Part shown: positions 8,701 through 18,327 of the stretch, in pieces
Layout: the number at the start of each line of letters is the position of its first letter
How positions within the stretch are numbered: the first letter of the stretch is position 1
NCBI RefSeq assembly: GCF_003008595.1
Contig: NZ_CP027669.1
Location: 62,001 to 126,000, forward strand
Length of the DNA stretch: 64,000 nucleotides
Reading direction: 5' to 3'
DNA from: Simplicispira suum
GTDB lineage: Bacteria; Pseudomonadota; Gammaproteobacteria; Burkholderiales; Burkholderiaceae_C
Translations under genes and position numbers: made by a program
Notes under the pieces: model-generated
The model's input: the letters and a program-made list of their open reading frames with translations, nothing else
Database searches by the model: none
What the model was told of the DNA's origin: nothing

Positions 8701-9828
8701 CGGGCGCCCGGCAAAGTCTTTCTCGTCGTACAGCCGAATGCAGATGCCGCTGGCCACCCGCCCGCAGCGCCCGGCGCGCTGGTTGGCTGCTGCCTGGCTG
8801 ATGGGCTCGACCAGCAACTGCTCAACCTTGCTGCGCAGGCTGTAGCGCTTGACGCGCGCGGTGCCCGAATCAATCACGTAGCGGATGCCCGGCACCGTGA
8901 GCGAGGTCTCCGCCACGTTGGTCGCCAGGATGATGCGCCGGCCGGTGTGGCCGTCAAAAATGCGGTCCTGCTCGGCCTGCGAGAGGCGTGCGAACAGCGG
9001 CAGCACCTCGGCATTGCGCGTCACCACGTTGTGCGCCAGGTGCTTGCGCAGATGGTCGGCGGCCTCGCGGATTTCACGCTCGCCCGGCAGAAACACCAAA
9101 ATATCGCCACCCGCATTGCCTTGCCACAACTCATCCACGCCATCGGCAATCGCTTCGTTCAGCCCATAGTCGCGCGACTCTTCAAACGGGCGCCAGCGCT
9201 GCTCCACCGGGAACATGCGGCCCGAGACCATCAGCACCGGCGCCGGGCCGTTTTTACTTTCAAAATGCTTGGCAAAGCGGTCGGCGTCGATGGTGGCGGA
9301 CGTGACCACCACTTTCAAGTCCGGTCGCTTGGGCAGGATCTCGCGGATGTAGCCCAGCAGAAAATCGATGTTCAGGCTGCGCTCGTGCGCCTCGTCAATG
9401 ATCAGGGTGTCGTAGGCTTTAAGGAGCGGGTCGGTCTGCGTCTCGGCCAGCAAGATGCCGTCCGTCATCAGTTTCACCGAGGCACCCTGGCTCAGGCGGT
9501 CCTGGAAACGCACCTTGTAGCCCACCACTTCACCCAGCGGCGTCTTCAATTCTTCGGCGATGCGCTTGGCCACGCTGCTGGCCGCAATGCGGCGCGGCTG
9601 GGTGTGGCCGATGAACTGGCCGCGCTCGCCGGGGCGGGTATTTAGTTTTCCGCGCCCCAGGGTGAGCGCAATCTTGGGCAACTGGGTGGTCTTGCCCGAG
9701 CCGGTTTCGCCGCAGACGATGATGACCTGGTGCTGCTTGAGGGCCTCTGCAATCTCGGCGCGCCGGGCAGAGACCGGCAAAGATTCGGGAAACGTGATCT
9801 GCAGAGAACGGGCGGCGGCGTCGGACAA
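5788..9828 (-). CDS. hrpA: ATP-dependent RNA helicase HrpA
   Basis: This is a full-length (1346 residues) DEAH-box helicase of the HrpA type, involved in RNA remodelling and rescue of stalled ribosomes in other bacteria. The Walker A motif GETGSGKT is at 40-47 and DEAH at 145-148, with SAT and QRAGRCGR motifs downstream, then the helicase-associated domain and the long HrpA C-terminal domain. The start is a TTG; no ATG precedes the Walker A motif. Residues about 1033-1053 are encoded by an in-frame family 1 repeat and form a Gln/Ala/Lys-rich insertion that looks like a linker. The gene diverges from argA. Confidence 0.95.
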   Translation of the reverse strand: MSDAAARSLQITFPESLPVSARRAEIAEALKQHQVIIVCGETGSGKTTQLPKIALTLGRGKLNTRPGERGQFIGHTQPRRIAASSVAKRIAEELKTPLGEVVGYKVRFQDRLSQGASVKLMTDGILLAETQTDPLLKAYDTLIIDEAHERSLNIDFLLGYIREILPKRPDLKVVVTSATIDADRFAKHFESKNGPAPVLMVSGRMFPVEQRWRPFEESRDYGLNEAIADGVDELWQGNAGGDILVFLPGEREIREAADHLRKHLAHNVVTRNAEVLPLFARLSQAEQDRIFDGHTGRRIILATNVAETSLTVPGIRYVIDSGTARVKRYSLRSKVEQLLVEPISQAAANQRAGRCGRVASGICIRLYDEKDFAGRPRFTDPEILRSSLAGVILRMKSLHLGDVARFPFIDAPSGRAIADGYQLLHELGAVDEQNELTSIGRELARLPVDPRVGRMILEARARGALNEVLVIASALSLQDVRDRPMEAQQQADQQHAKFDDEKSEFSGYLTLWNWLQQARGGSMPTLASARVQQAQAKQKGGTARQAFLPISQRASGAQPAPPVPVDALTGAAPTHKLSNRQYEQLLRQNFINVRRVREWRDVHSQLLTVVAEHRWELNAKPASYEELHKSMLAGLLGNIGFKPEEEDMYLGARGIKFHRHPGAHLRKKPGRWIVCAELVETTRLFGRGIANIDPTWLEEVGSHLLKKQLLDPHWEKKAAEVVAFERATLYGLVVYSGRRKPFDKVDPQAAREMFIRQALVAADVLPEWHKRLPFLAANEKLIAKVEELEHKSRRQDVLVDEELIYAFYDQQLPQDITSGRSFEQWYRQETAKRPELLRLTRDELMRHEAAGITTAAFPKMIRLGGVDCQASYLHEPGDARDGVTVTVPLFVLNQVSEERCEWLVPGMLKDKIQALLKSLHQRPRSRFVPLPESAARLAELLGTPDRIGHLGLVDALLKQVRDETSLDVKRADFKLDMLSPHLFMNFRIVDEHGRQLGQGRNLGALKAEWGAKARGAFQALAGLKLNSNAQVAQNLEQNQPLAHDHQAQAAIKNKAKSAAPTVQAEARYIHWTFGELPELMEIGRGGQQLIGFPALIDAGDAVTIEVFDEPGVAAAKHRAGLRRLFALQIKDALKYLEKNLPELQKMAVAYMPLGTQEELRSQILDVAMDRAFLLEPLPTNAQEFERRVQEGRGRLTLIANEVARLAGTILIEYAAAARKIKDTKIAPDAVQDAQQQLQRLVPKNFLTVAPWPQLAHFARYLKAIVLRLDKLRADPARDAAKLAELRPQEQRYWRLVAERKGAVDARMQELRWLLEELRVSFFAQELRTPQPVSVKRLDKLWAQIQS
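6671..6732 (-). repeat. Family 1 hairpin repeat inside hrpA, copy 2
   Basis: Read on the minus strand this copy has GCCTCTAGCGC, a spacer, AAGCGC, then AGCTAT followed by A-rich sequence, matching intergenic copies. The hrpA frame stays open through it, giving a low-complexity linker. Both arms are diverged but recognisable. Confidence 0.7.
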
Positions 9829-9929
9829 GGTGGCAACTTCGTAGAGAATCGCGAATTATCCCCGGCCCGCTCCATTTTCTGGACGACTCCCACCCAGCCT
9901 ACCGCCGCCCTGCGGCACCGCCCACGCGC

Positions 9930-11276
9930 ATGTCCACCGTCTTCAACTTCACTTTTGTGCCCTGGTTCCGCTCCGTGGCGCCCTACATCCACAAATTCCG
10001 GCACCAGACCTTTGTGATCGGGCTGCCGGGCGAGGCCATTGCTGCGGGCAAGCTCTACAGCATTGCGCAGGACCTCGCCATGATTCAGGCGATGGGCGTG
10101 AAGATCGTTCTGGTGCACGGCTTTCGCCCGCAGGTGAACGAGCAGCTCGCCGCCAAGGGCCATGAGGGACGCTACTCGCACGGCATCCGCATTACCGACT
10201 CCATCGCGCTCGACAGCGCGCAGGAGGCCGCCGGCCAGTTGCGCTATGAGATCGAAGCCGCGTTCAGCCAGGGCCTGCCGAACACGCCGATGGCGGGCTC
10301 CACGGTGCGGGTGATTTCGGGCAACTTCATCACCGCGCGCCCAGTAGGCATCGTCGATGGGGTGGACTTCCAGCATTCCGGCCTGGTGCGCAAGGTCGAC
10401 GTGGCGGGCATCCAGCGCTCGCTCGATATGGACGCGCTGGTGCTCATCTCGCCCTTTGGCTTCTCGCCCACGGGCGAAGCATTCAACCTGAGCATGGAAG
10501 AGGTGGCGACGTCGGTGGCGATTGCGCTCAAGGCCGACAAGCTGGTGTTCGTCTCCGAAGTGCCGGGCATTTTGCAAAACCCGGACGAACCCGCCAGCGA
10601 AGACAACCCCATCGACACCGAACTGCCGCTCGCCCAGGCGCGCCAGCTGCTGGCCCGCATGCCGGCGAGCCAGCAACCGTCGGACACCGCGTTCTACCTG
10701 CAGCACTGTGTCAAGGCCTGCCAGGGCGGCGTGGAGCGCAGCCACATCATTCCGTTTGCCGTGGACGGCGCGCTGCTGCTGGAGATTTACGTGCACGACG
10801 GCATCGGCACCATGATCGTGGACGAAAAACTCGAAGAAGTGCGCGAGGCCACGGCAGACGACGTTGCCGGCATCCTGCAGCTGATTGAACCGTTCGAGAA
10901 AGACGGCACGCTCGTCAAGCGCGACCGCACCGAGATCGAGCGCGACGCATCGAACTACACCATCGTTGAGCACGACGGCGTGATTTTTGGCTGCGCCGCC
11001 CTCTACCCCTACCCCGAGGCACGCACCGCCGAGATGGCCGCGCTCACGGTCTCGCCGCAGAGCCAGGGCACGGGCGATGGCGAAAAGCTTTTGCGCCGCA
11101 TCGAGCAGCGCGCGCGCCTGCTGGGGCTGGACAGCATCTTTGTGCTCACCACGCGGACCGTGCACTGGTTCTTGAAGCGCGGCTTCAAGCTCGTCGATCC
11201 GGAATGGCTTCCCGAGGCACGCAAGCGCAAATACAACTGGGACCGGCGCAGCCAGGTGCTGGTGCGTAAACTTTAG
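9930..11276 (+). CDS. argA: N-acetylglutamate synthase (amino-acid acetyltransferase)
   Basis: This enzyme acetylates L-glutamate with acetyl-CoA, the first step of arginine biosynthesis. The 448-residue protein has the classical two-part form: an amino-acid-kinase fold (about 1-290, which senses arginine in this family) and a GNAT acetyltransferase domain (about 300-445) with a Q/RxxGxG/A-like segment (SQGTGDG). Length agrees with E. coli ArgA (443). The ATG at 9930 begins a typical N-terminus. The gene diverges from hrpA and ends directly at a family 1 repeat that fills the gap to the convergent HD-GYP gene. Confidence 0.93.
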   Translation: MSTVFNFTFVPWFRSVAPYIHKFRHQTFVIGLPGEAIAAGKLYSIAQDLAMIQAMGVKIVLVHGFRPQVNEQLAAKGHEGRYSHGIRITDSIALDSAQEAAGQLRYEIEAAFSQGLPNTPMAGSTVRVISGNFITARPVGIVDGVDFQHSGLVRKVDVAGIQRSLDMDALVLISPFGFSPTGEAFNLSMEEVATSVAIALKADKLVFVSEVPGILQNPDEPASEDNPIDTELPLAQARQLLARMPASQQPSDTAFYLQHCVKACQGGVERSHIIPFAVDGALLLEIYVHDGIGTMIVDEKLEEVREATADDVAGILQLIEPFEKDGTLVKRDRTEIERDASNYTIVEHDGVIFGCAALYPYPEARTAEMAALTVSPQSQGTGDGEKLLRRIEQRARLLGLDSIFVLTTRTVHWFLKRGFKLVDPEWLPEARKRKYNWDRRSQVLVRKL

Positions 11277-11332
11277 GTAAAAATAGGCTCTAGCGCTTAT
11301 TCAGCAAGCGCCAACAGCTATATTTTGAATAG
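11277..11332 (+). repeat. Family 1 hairpin repeat, copy 3
   Basis: The repeat begins right after the argA stop and ends four bases before the stop of the convergent HD-GYP gene, so it makes up the whole intergenic region. AGCGCTT and AAGCGC arms flank a five-base loop, followed by CAGCTATATTTTGAATAG. A role as a two-way terminator or mRNA 3' end is plausible. Confidence 0.8.
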
Positions 11333-11335
11333 CGC

Positions 11336-12979
11336 CTACGCTTGCACTGCCGGGACAAAGCCCGCCACGTCCACCGCGTCAATCTGCTCGGCATCCAGAA
11401 AGCGTTCGGCGTAGCGCAAATAGACGCGCTCGCGCAGAAACACCTCGAACAGATCGGGGTCGATGTGGCCGCCGTGCTTCATGCGCTCCATGATGGCTAC
11501 AGCCTGCGACAGCTTCATGCCGCTTTTGTAGGGCCGGTCGGCCGCCGTCAGGGCCTCGAAAATGTCGGCAATGCCCATCATGCGGGCCTGCACCGACATC
11601 TGATCGCGCGTCAGGCCGCGCGGATAGCCCTTGCCGTCCATGCGCTCATGGTGCCCGCCTGCGTATTCGGGCACGTTCTTCAGGTGCTGGGGCCAGGGCA
11701 AGGCTTCGAGCATCTTGATCGTGGCAACGATGTGGTAATTGATGGTGTCGCGCTCGGCCTGGGTCAGCGTGCCCGAGCGGATGGTGAGGTTCTCGATTTC
11801 CTCGGCCGTCAGAAACGCCGTCTGCACCCCATCGACATTGCGCCACTGGCGCTGTGCGGACAGGCTGCGCACCCGGAGCTGATCGGCCGGCTGCATGGCC
11901 TCGACACCGCGGTTGCAATGGCGCAGGAACGCCCGGTCGTCGTCAATGGCCTGCATCTCTCGCTGCAGGCCGGCCAGGGCCACGGCTTCGGCACCAGGGT
12001 CCACGGCGGGGCGCAAGGCCAGTTGGGCGCGCAGGGCGGCCAGCTCGGCGTCGCGTTTGGCCACTTCGAAGCGGGTGTCGATCAGGCCGATGCGGTCGTA
12101 GAGCGTTTGCAGCTTGGTGGCCTTGTCCACCACGTGCACCGGCGTCGTGATCTTGCCGCAGTCGTGCAGCAAGCCGGCCATCTTCAGTTCGTAGCGGTCG
12201 CGATCGCTCATGCGGAACTCTGCGAGCGGCCCTGTGGTCGTGGCATCGGCCGCTTCGGCCAGCATCATGGTGAGCTCGGGCACGCGCTCGCAGTGGCCGC
12301 CGGTGTAGGGCGATTTTTCGTCGATGGCGATGTTGATGAGCTTGACGAAGGATTCGAACAGACGCTCAAGCTGGGTGATCAGCAGGCGGTTGGACAGCGC
12401 AATCGCCGCCTGCGAGGCCAGCGATTCGGTCAGGCTCTGGTCGGCATCGGAGAAAGCCACCACCTGGCCTGTGGCCGGGTCGAGCGCATTGAGCAGTTGC
12501 AGCACGCCGATCAACTCGCCCTGGTGGTCCGTCATCGGCACCGTCAAAAACGATTGTGAGCGGTAGCCGGTGCGCTGGTCAAAGTCGCGCGTGCCAGAAA
12601 AATCAAAGCCCTCTTGCGCATAGGCATCGACGATGTTCACCGTGCGCCCGTGCAGCGCTGCGTGCGCGGCCACCAGCGCGTCGTTGGGCGAACCATCGGC
12701 GCGGCGCAGCGGCAGTTCGGGCAGATCGATTTTCTGGCCCGTGGTGCCGCCCTGACGAATGCCCAGCGAGTCGGTGCGCATGATCTCAAAGCGCAGCGCG
12801 CTGTGGTCTTCCGTCACGCTGTAGAGCGTGCCGCCGTCGGCGCCGGTCAGCGCCCTGGCCGCTTCCAGAATGTTCTCCAGCAGGCGCTCGATGTTGCGCT
12901 CGCGGGACAGCGCCGCCCCAATGCGGTTGAGTTGGTCCAACCGGGCGAAGAGGTTCATCGCAGATTGCTTTTCCATCAT
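11336..12979 (-). CDS. GAF-HD-GYP protein, probable c-di-GMP phosphodiesterase
   Basis: The 547-residue protein combines an N-terminal GAF sensor (about 15-185) with an HD-GYP hydrolase domain that degrades c-di-GMP in characterised relatives. The HD pair is at about 272-273 within LLHDCGK, and the signature HHExxDGxGYP lies at about 443-453. Both metal-binding motifs are intact. An unusual stretch of about 100 residues separates the HD motif from the later motifs. The frame opens further upstream, but the ATG at 12979 has a good AAGGGAG ribosome site and is preferred. Its substrate counterpart, the GGDEF protein, lies 6 kb away with hrpA and argA between. Confidence 0.9.
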   Translation of the reverse strand: MMEKQSAMNLFARLDQLNRIGAALSRERNIERLLENILEAARALTGADGGTLYSVTEDHSALRFEIMRTDSLGIRQGGTTGQKIDLPELPLRRADGSPNDALVAAHAALHGRTVNIVDAYAQEGFDFSGTRDFDQRTGYRSQSFLTVPMTDHQGELIGVLQLLNALDPATGQVVAFSDADQSLTESLASQAAIALSNRLLITQLERLFESFVKLINIAIDEKSPYTGGHCERVPELTMMLAEAADATTTGPLAEFRMSDRDRYELKMAGLLHDCGKITTPVHVVDKATKLQTLYDRIGLIDTRFEVAKRDAELAALRAQLALRPAVDPGAEAVALAGLQREMQAIDDDRAFLRHCNRGVEAMQPADQLRVRSLSAQRQWRNVDGVQTAFLTAEEIENLTIRSGTLTQAERDTINYHIVATIKMLEALPWPQHLKNVPEYAGGHHERMDGKGYPRGLTRDQMSVQARMMGIADIFEALTAADRPYKSGMKLSQAVAIMERMKHGGHIDPDLFEVFLRERVYLRYAERFLDAEQIDAVDVAGFVPAVQA

Positions 12980-13047
12980 CGCTCCCTTGTTTCTGGCTCC
13001 CGCTGTGCATGGTAGCGAAAGCACGGAAACCCGGTCTACCATGGGTC

Positions 13048-13716
13048 ATGCCTTCGCTGCCCGTGCTGTATTCGTTTCGCCGTTGCCCCTACGCCATCCG
13101 TGCCCGCCTCGCGCTCGCTGTGGCAGGCACCCCGGTCGCTCTGCGCGAAGTGGTGCTGCGGCACAAGCCCGATGCCCTCCTGGCTGCATCGCCCAAAGCC
13201 ACCGTGCCGGTGCTGGTGCTGGCGGACGCAAGCGTGATCGACGAGAGCCTGTCCATCATGCATTGGGCGCTCGCGCAATGCGACCCGGAAGGCTGGCTCG
13301 GGCACGCCGGGCCCGAGACCGACTCCTTGATCGCCCTGTGCGACGGCCCGTTCAAGCATGCGCTGGACCGCTGCAAATATCCAGAGCGCTTTCCCGATGG
13401 GAACTGCGAGGCGTCCTGGAGCGCCGCGCAACGCTGCCTGGATCGGTGGGAGGACCGCCTGCAGCAAGGGCAGTTGTGCGGATCGAGCCGATCGCTCGCG
13501 GACGCAGCAATCTTCCCGTTCGTGCGCCAGTTTGCCGCCATTGAACCGGGGCGCTGGGCCGCCATGCCCTTGCCCAGGCTGCACACATGGCTCGCTGCCT
13601 GGCTGGCGAGCGACCTCTTTGCGGCAGTGATGGAAAAGCACCTGCCTTGGAGCGAAGGCGATGCCCCGGTGCGCCTCTCTTGCAACGTCGCCGGAAGCGC
13701 TCAGTCTGCAACGTAG
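13048..13716 (+). CDS. Glutathione S-transferase family protein
   Basis: This 222-residue protein has a thioredoxin-like N-terminal domain with a monothiol CPYA motif near residue 12, the glutathione-site segment KATVPVL followed by ES (about 48-66), and an all-helical C-terminal domain. The cysteine at the active position suggests an omega/glutaredoxin-2-like transferase or thiol reductase. The ATG at 13048 is chosen because homologous sequence begins right after it. The 3' end overlaps the convergent dsbB gene by 16 bases, so the two genes share their last codons on opposite strands. The substrate cannot be told. Confidence 0.82.
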   Translation: MPSLPVLYSFRRCPYAIRARLALAVAGTPVALREVVLRHKPDALLAASPKATVPVLVLADASVIDESLSIMHWALAQCDPEGWLGHAGPETDSLIALCDGPFKHALDRCKYPERFPDGNCEASWSAAQRCLDRWEDRLQQGQLCGSSRSLADAAIFPFVRQFAAIEPGRWAAMPLPRLHTWLAAWLASDLFAAVMEKHLPWSEGDAPVRLSCNVAGSAQSAT

Positions 13717-14213
13717 CGCCGACTGCGGGCGAGCAATACCAGCAGCAAAAGTGCAAACCCAACAAAGCAGACGAAAGACCAGTTGGCAATGGAGCCGCCC
13801 AGGAAGGTCCAGTCCACCGCTGCGCAATCGCCCGAGCCCCGGAAGATCATTGGAATGGCACGGCTGATGGAGTAGTTCTCGATCATTCCGTAGAAGTCAC
13901 GCCCGCACATCGCAAACTCGGGCGGATACCACTGCAGCCAGCTCTGGCGAGCCGCCGTAAAGGCGCCAAAGCCGCTGGCAAGCAGCGCCAGCACCGACCA
14001 AGAAGTTATCCAGCCTTTTGAGCCCCTGGCGCACGCCAGTCCTGTGAATACAGCTACCAAAACAAGAGCGTATCGCTGCACGATGCACATCGGGCATGGC
14101 TCCAGGCCCACCACATGCTGCAGATACAGCCCGAAGGCCAGCAAACCAATGCAGGCAAGGCACATCAGCGCCAGAATGCGGCGCGGGGCCGTGGTGAACC
14201 AATCGAGAATCAT
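13701..14213 (-). CDS. dsbB: Disulfide bond formation protein DsbB
   Basis: This inner-membrane quinone reductase re-oxidises DsbA. The 170-residue protein has four predicted membrane helices. The first redox pair is C40-P-M-C43 in the first periplasmic loop, and the second pair is C103 and C130 in the second loop, as in the family. It lies 49 bases downstream of cysA on the same strand, so read-through from the sulfate uptake operon is possible. It overlaps the GST gene tail-to-tail. Confidence 0.93.
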   Translation of the reverse strand: MILDWFTTAPRRILALMCLACIGLLAFGLYLQHVVGLEPCPMCIVQRYALVLVAVFTGLACARGSKGWITSWSVLALLASGFGAFTAARQSWLQWYPPEFAMCGRDFYGMIENYSISRAIPMIFRGSGDCAAVDWTFLGGSIANWSFVCFVGFALLLLVLLARSRRYVAD

Positions 14214-14262
14214 CGAAACCCCAGAACGTCAAGAAGAAGGCGGCTCTCTGGCAAAGAGCGCC

Positions 14263-15371
<1,109 letters not shown>

Positions 15372-15375
<4 letters not shown>

Positions 15376-16283
15376 GATGGGGTTCCTGCGGCGCTGGCGT
15401 GCGGGCGCTCTGGCGGCAGCTCGGCCGCTTCACGCAACTGCTTTTCTTGCCGCCACTCAGCAATGCTTTTGATGACCAGCGTGACCAAAGCCAGCAGCGC
15501 CAGCAGCGAAGCAACGGCAAAGGCCGCAACCGACTGGTATTCGTTGTACAAAATTTCCACATGCAACGGCATGGTGTTGGTCTGGCCGCGAATGTGGCCC
15601 GAGACCACCGACACTGCGCCGAACTCGCCCATGGCCCGTGCATTGCACAGAATGACGCCGTAGACCAGGCCCCACTTGATATTGGGCAGCGTGACATGCC
15701 AGAAGGTCTGCCAGCCGCTCGCGCCCAGCACGATGGCGGCCTGCTCCTCGTCGTTGCCCTGGGCCTGCATCAGCGGGATCAGTTCGCGGGCAATGAACGG
15801 CACCGTGACGAACACGGTCGCCAGCACGATGCCGGGTACAGCAAAAATGATCTTGATGTCGTGCGCCATCAGCCAAGGGCCGATCCAGCCATTGGCGCCA
15901 AAGATCAGCACATAGGTCAGGCCGGCGACCACCGGCGAGACGGAAAAGGGCAGATCCACCAGCGTCGTCAAAAACGCCTTGCCCTTGAACTCGTATTTGG
16001 CAATGCACCACGCAGCCGCAATACCGAACACCAGATTCAGCGGCACGGCAATCAAGGCGGTCAGCAAGGTGAGGCGAATCGCGGCCCAGGCATCGGGTTC
16101 GCGTAGCCCCGCCAGATAGGCAGCAAAACCTTGTCGCAGCGCTTCGGCAAACACAGCGGCCAGCGGCAGCACCAGGAACAGCACCATGAAGCCGAGCGCG
16201 AGCGCAATCAGCAACGCGCGCACCCACGGCGCTTCGGTGGTGCCGGAACGTGCGGCGGCCTTGTTGCGCATCACGGCGCTCAT
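15372..16283 (-). CDS. cysW: Sulfate ABC transporter permease CysW
   Basis: This 303-residue permease pairs with CysT to form the sulfate channel. It has about six membrane helices and the binding-protein-dependent transport signature (EAA loop) near residues 185-205 ([16 protein letters not shown]). Four-base overlaps join it to both cysT and cysA, indicating translational coupling. Confidence 0.94.
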
Positions 16284-17155
16284 GACGATGCTCCTGCGCG
16301 ACGTCTTTGCCAGGTTTGCAAGGCGTTGATCAGCAGCAGCAGCACAAACGAGATCACCAGCATGACCACAGCCACCGCCGTGGCGCCCGCCGTGTCGTAC
16401 TGCTCGAGCTTGCCGATGATGATGAGCGGCGTGATCTCGGACACCATGGGCATGTTGCCGGCAATGAAAATGACGGAGCCGTATTCACCCACCGCGCGCG
16501 CAAACGCCATGGCAAAACCCGTGAGCAGCGCCGGCGTGATGGACGGCAGCAGCACTTTGGTAAACACCTGCCAGCGCGTGGCGCCCAGGCTGGTCGCGGC
16601 TTCTTCCAGCTCGCGCTCGGCATCTTCAAGCACCGGCTGCACCGTGCGCACGACAAACGGCAAGCTGATGAAGATCAGCGCCACGACGATGCCCGCCGGT
16701 TTGAAGGCAAGTTGAATACCGAGCGGTTCCAGCAGACTGCCAATCCAGCCATTGCCCGCGAGCAGCGACGTCAGTGCAATACCGGCCACGGCGGTCGGTA
16801 GCGCAAACGGCAAATCGACCAGCGCGTCGACGATGCGTTTTCCCGGAAAGCGGTAGCGCACCAGCACCCAGGCAATCAACAGACCAAAAAAGAGATTGAC
16901 CGAGGCCGCCAGGAACGAGGCCCCGAACGTCAGCCGGTACGAGGCCAGTACGCGCGGCGACGCCACTGCCGTCCAGAACTGCTCCCAGGTCAGGGTGAAG
17001 CTGCTGAACACCAGCGCCGAGAGCGGGATCAGGACGATCACGCTGAGGTAGAAAAGCGTGTAGCCGAGCGTCAGCCCGAAACCGGGCAGCACGCGTCGGC
17101 TGGCGCGCTTCGCCGGGCGCGCGACCTGCGCCGGCGCGGCAATCGCTTGCGCCAT
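16280..17155 (-). CDS. cysT: Sulfate ABC transporter permease CysT (CysU)
   Basis: This 291-residue partner of CysW has about six membrane helices and the EAA-type loop ([17 protein letters not shown]) near residues 180-196, where the ATPase docks. It starts three bases after the end of the sulfate-binding protein gene and overlaps cysW by four bases. Confidence 0.94.
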   Translation of the reverse strand: MAQAIAAPAQVARPAKRASRRVLPGFGLTLGYTLFYLSVIVLIPLSALVFSSFTLTWEQFWTAVASPRVLASYRLTFGASFLAASVNLFFGLLIAWVLVRYRFPGKRIVDALVDLPFALPTAVAGIALTSLLAGNGWIGSLLEPLGIQLAFKPAGIVVALIFISLPFVVRTVQPVLEDAERELEEAATSLGATRWQVFTKVLLPSITPALLTGFAMAFARAVGEYGSVIFIAGNMPMVSEITPLIIIGKLEQYDTAGATAVAVVMLVISFVLLLLINALQTWQRRRAGASS

Positions 17156-17158
17156 GGC

Positions 17159-18151
17159 TTACTTGCCGGGCGTGTACAGCTTGTCGAACTGGCCGCCGTC
17201 GTTGAAGTGCACTTTTTGCGCTTCGGTCAGGCTGCCAAAGTACTTGGCCACGGTGAACTGCTTGATCGGCTTGAACACATCGGCATGCCGGGCCAGCACT
17301 TTTTCCGAGCGTGGGCGCACCGCGTGCCTTGCGGCGATTTCCTGGGCTTCGTCGGAATAGAGGTAATCAAGGTAGGCCTTGGCCAGCTCGGCGGTGCCCT
17401 TCTTGGCCACGGTGCGCTCCACCACCGCCACCGGGTTTTCGGCGGTGATGCTGACCGACGGGTAAACCGCGTCGATCTTGCCCTTGCCGAATTCCCGCTC
17501 AATGGAGACCACTTCGGACTCAAACGTGATCAACACGTCGCCAATGCCGCGCTGCACGAAGGTGGCCGTGGCATCGCGCCCGCCCTTGGCGAGGATGGGC
17601 ACATTCTTGTAGAGCTTGGCGACGAAATCCGCAGCCTCCGCGTCGGTGCCGCCCTTCTCGCGCACCGAGCCCCAGGCCGCCAGGTAGGCATAGCGGCCGT
17701 TGCCGCCGGTCTTGGGATTGACGACGATGACCTTCACATCGGGCTTGATGAGGTCGCTCCAGTCCTTGATGCCTTTAGGGTTGCCGCTGCGCACCATGAA
17801 AAGCATGGTGGAGGTCGTGGGCGAAGCATCGTTCGGGAACTTCGTTTGCCAGTCTTTCGCCACCACGCCGTTGTCGGCCAGGAACTGCACGTCGGTGGTG
17901 GTGTTCATGGTGACCACGTCGGCTGCCAGTCCGTCGTTCACGGCGCGCGCCTGGGCACTGGAGCCGGCGTGGGACTGATCGATTTTCACGTCCTTGCCGG
18001 TGGTTTTCTTGTAGTGAGCGACGAAGGCCGGGTTGTATTCCTTGTAGAACTCGCGCGCCACGTCATAGGAGACGTTGAGCAGCGATGTCTGGGCCGAAGC
18101 GATAGAGCTTGTACCCAGGGCCAGGGCGGCGAGAAGAAGGCGGATTTTCAT
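17159..18151 (-). CDS. sbp: Periplasmic sulfate-binding protein
   Basis: The high-affinity receptor delivers sulfate to CysTWA. The 330-residue precursor has a clear Sec signal peptide ending at ASA (about residue 20). The mature sequence has the family segments VSYDVAREFYKEYN and KIDQSHAGSSAQARAVNDGLAADVVTMN, the latter containing ligand-binding residues. Length matches Sbp. It is the first gene of the minus-strand operon, with about 160 bases of upstream DNA shared with the divergent TDT transporter gene. Confidence 0.94.
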   Translation of the reverse strand: MKIRLLLAALALGTSSIASAQTSLLNVSYDVAREFYKEYNPAFVAHYKKTTGKDVKIDQSHAGSSAQARAVNDGLAADVVTMNTTTDVQFLADNGVVAKDWQTKFPNDASPTTSTMLFMVRSGNPKGIKDWSDLIKPDVKVIVVNPKTGGNGRYAYLAAWGSVREKGGTDAEAADFVAKLYKNVPILAKGGRDATATFVQRGIGDVLITFESEVVSIEREFGKGKIDAVYPSVSITAENPVAVVERTVAKKGTAELAKAYLDYLYSDEAQEIAARHAVRPRSEKVLARHADVFKPIKQFTVAKYFGSLTEAQKVHFNDGGQFDKLYTPGK

Positions 18152-18207
18152 AAGAGCAGACGGCGCGGCGCGCGAAAAAACAGGAATGGCGCGATTGTGA
18201 AGAGGAC

Positions 18208-18262
18208 GCTTTAAAACTCAAACGAATAGTTATTTCTAAATTCATGCTTAAAAATGCATAAG
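18208..18262 (-). promoter_or_regulatory. AT-rich control region upstream of sbp
   Basis: The only AT-rich patch between sbp and the divergent transporter. On the minus strand it contains ATGC-N8-GCAT and an AAATAACTATTCGTTT stretch that resembles sulfur-starvation (CysB-type) promoter sequences recalled from other proteobacteria. The exact site and factor are inference. Confidence 0.35.
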
Positions 18263-18327
18263 CGAACGCGCTCTGGCCTCACGGAGGGTTCTATCATCGG
18301 ACCCCACCCTTGTGCGCGCAGAGCCCC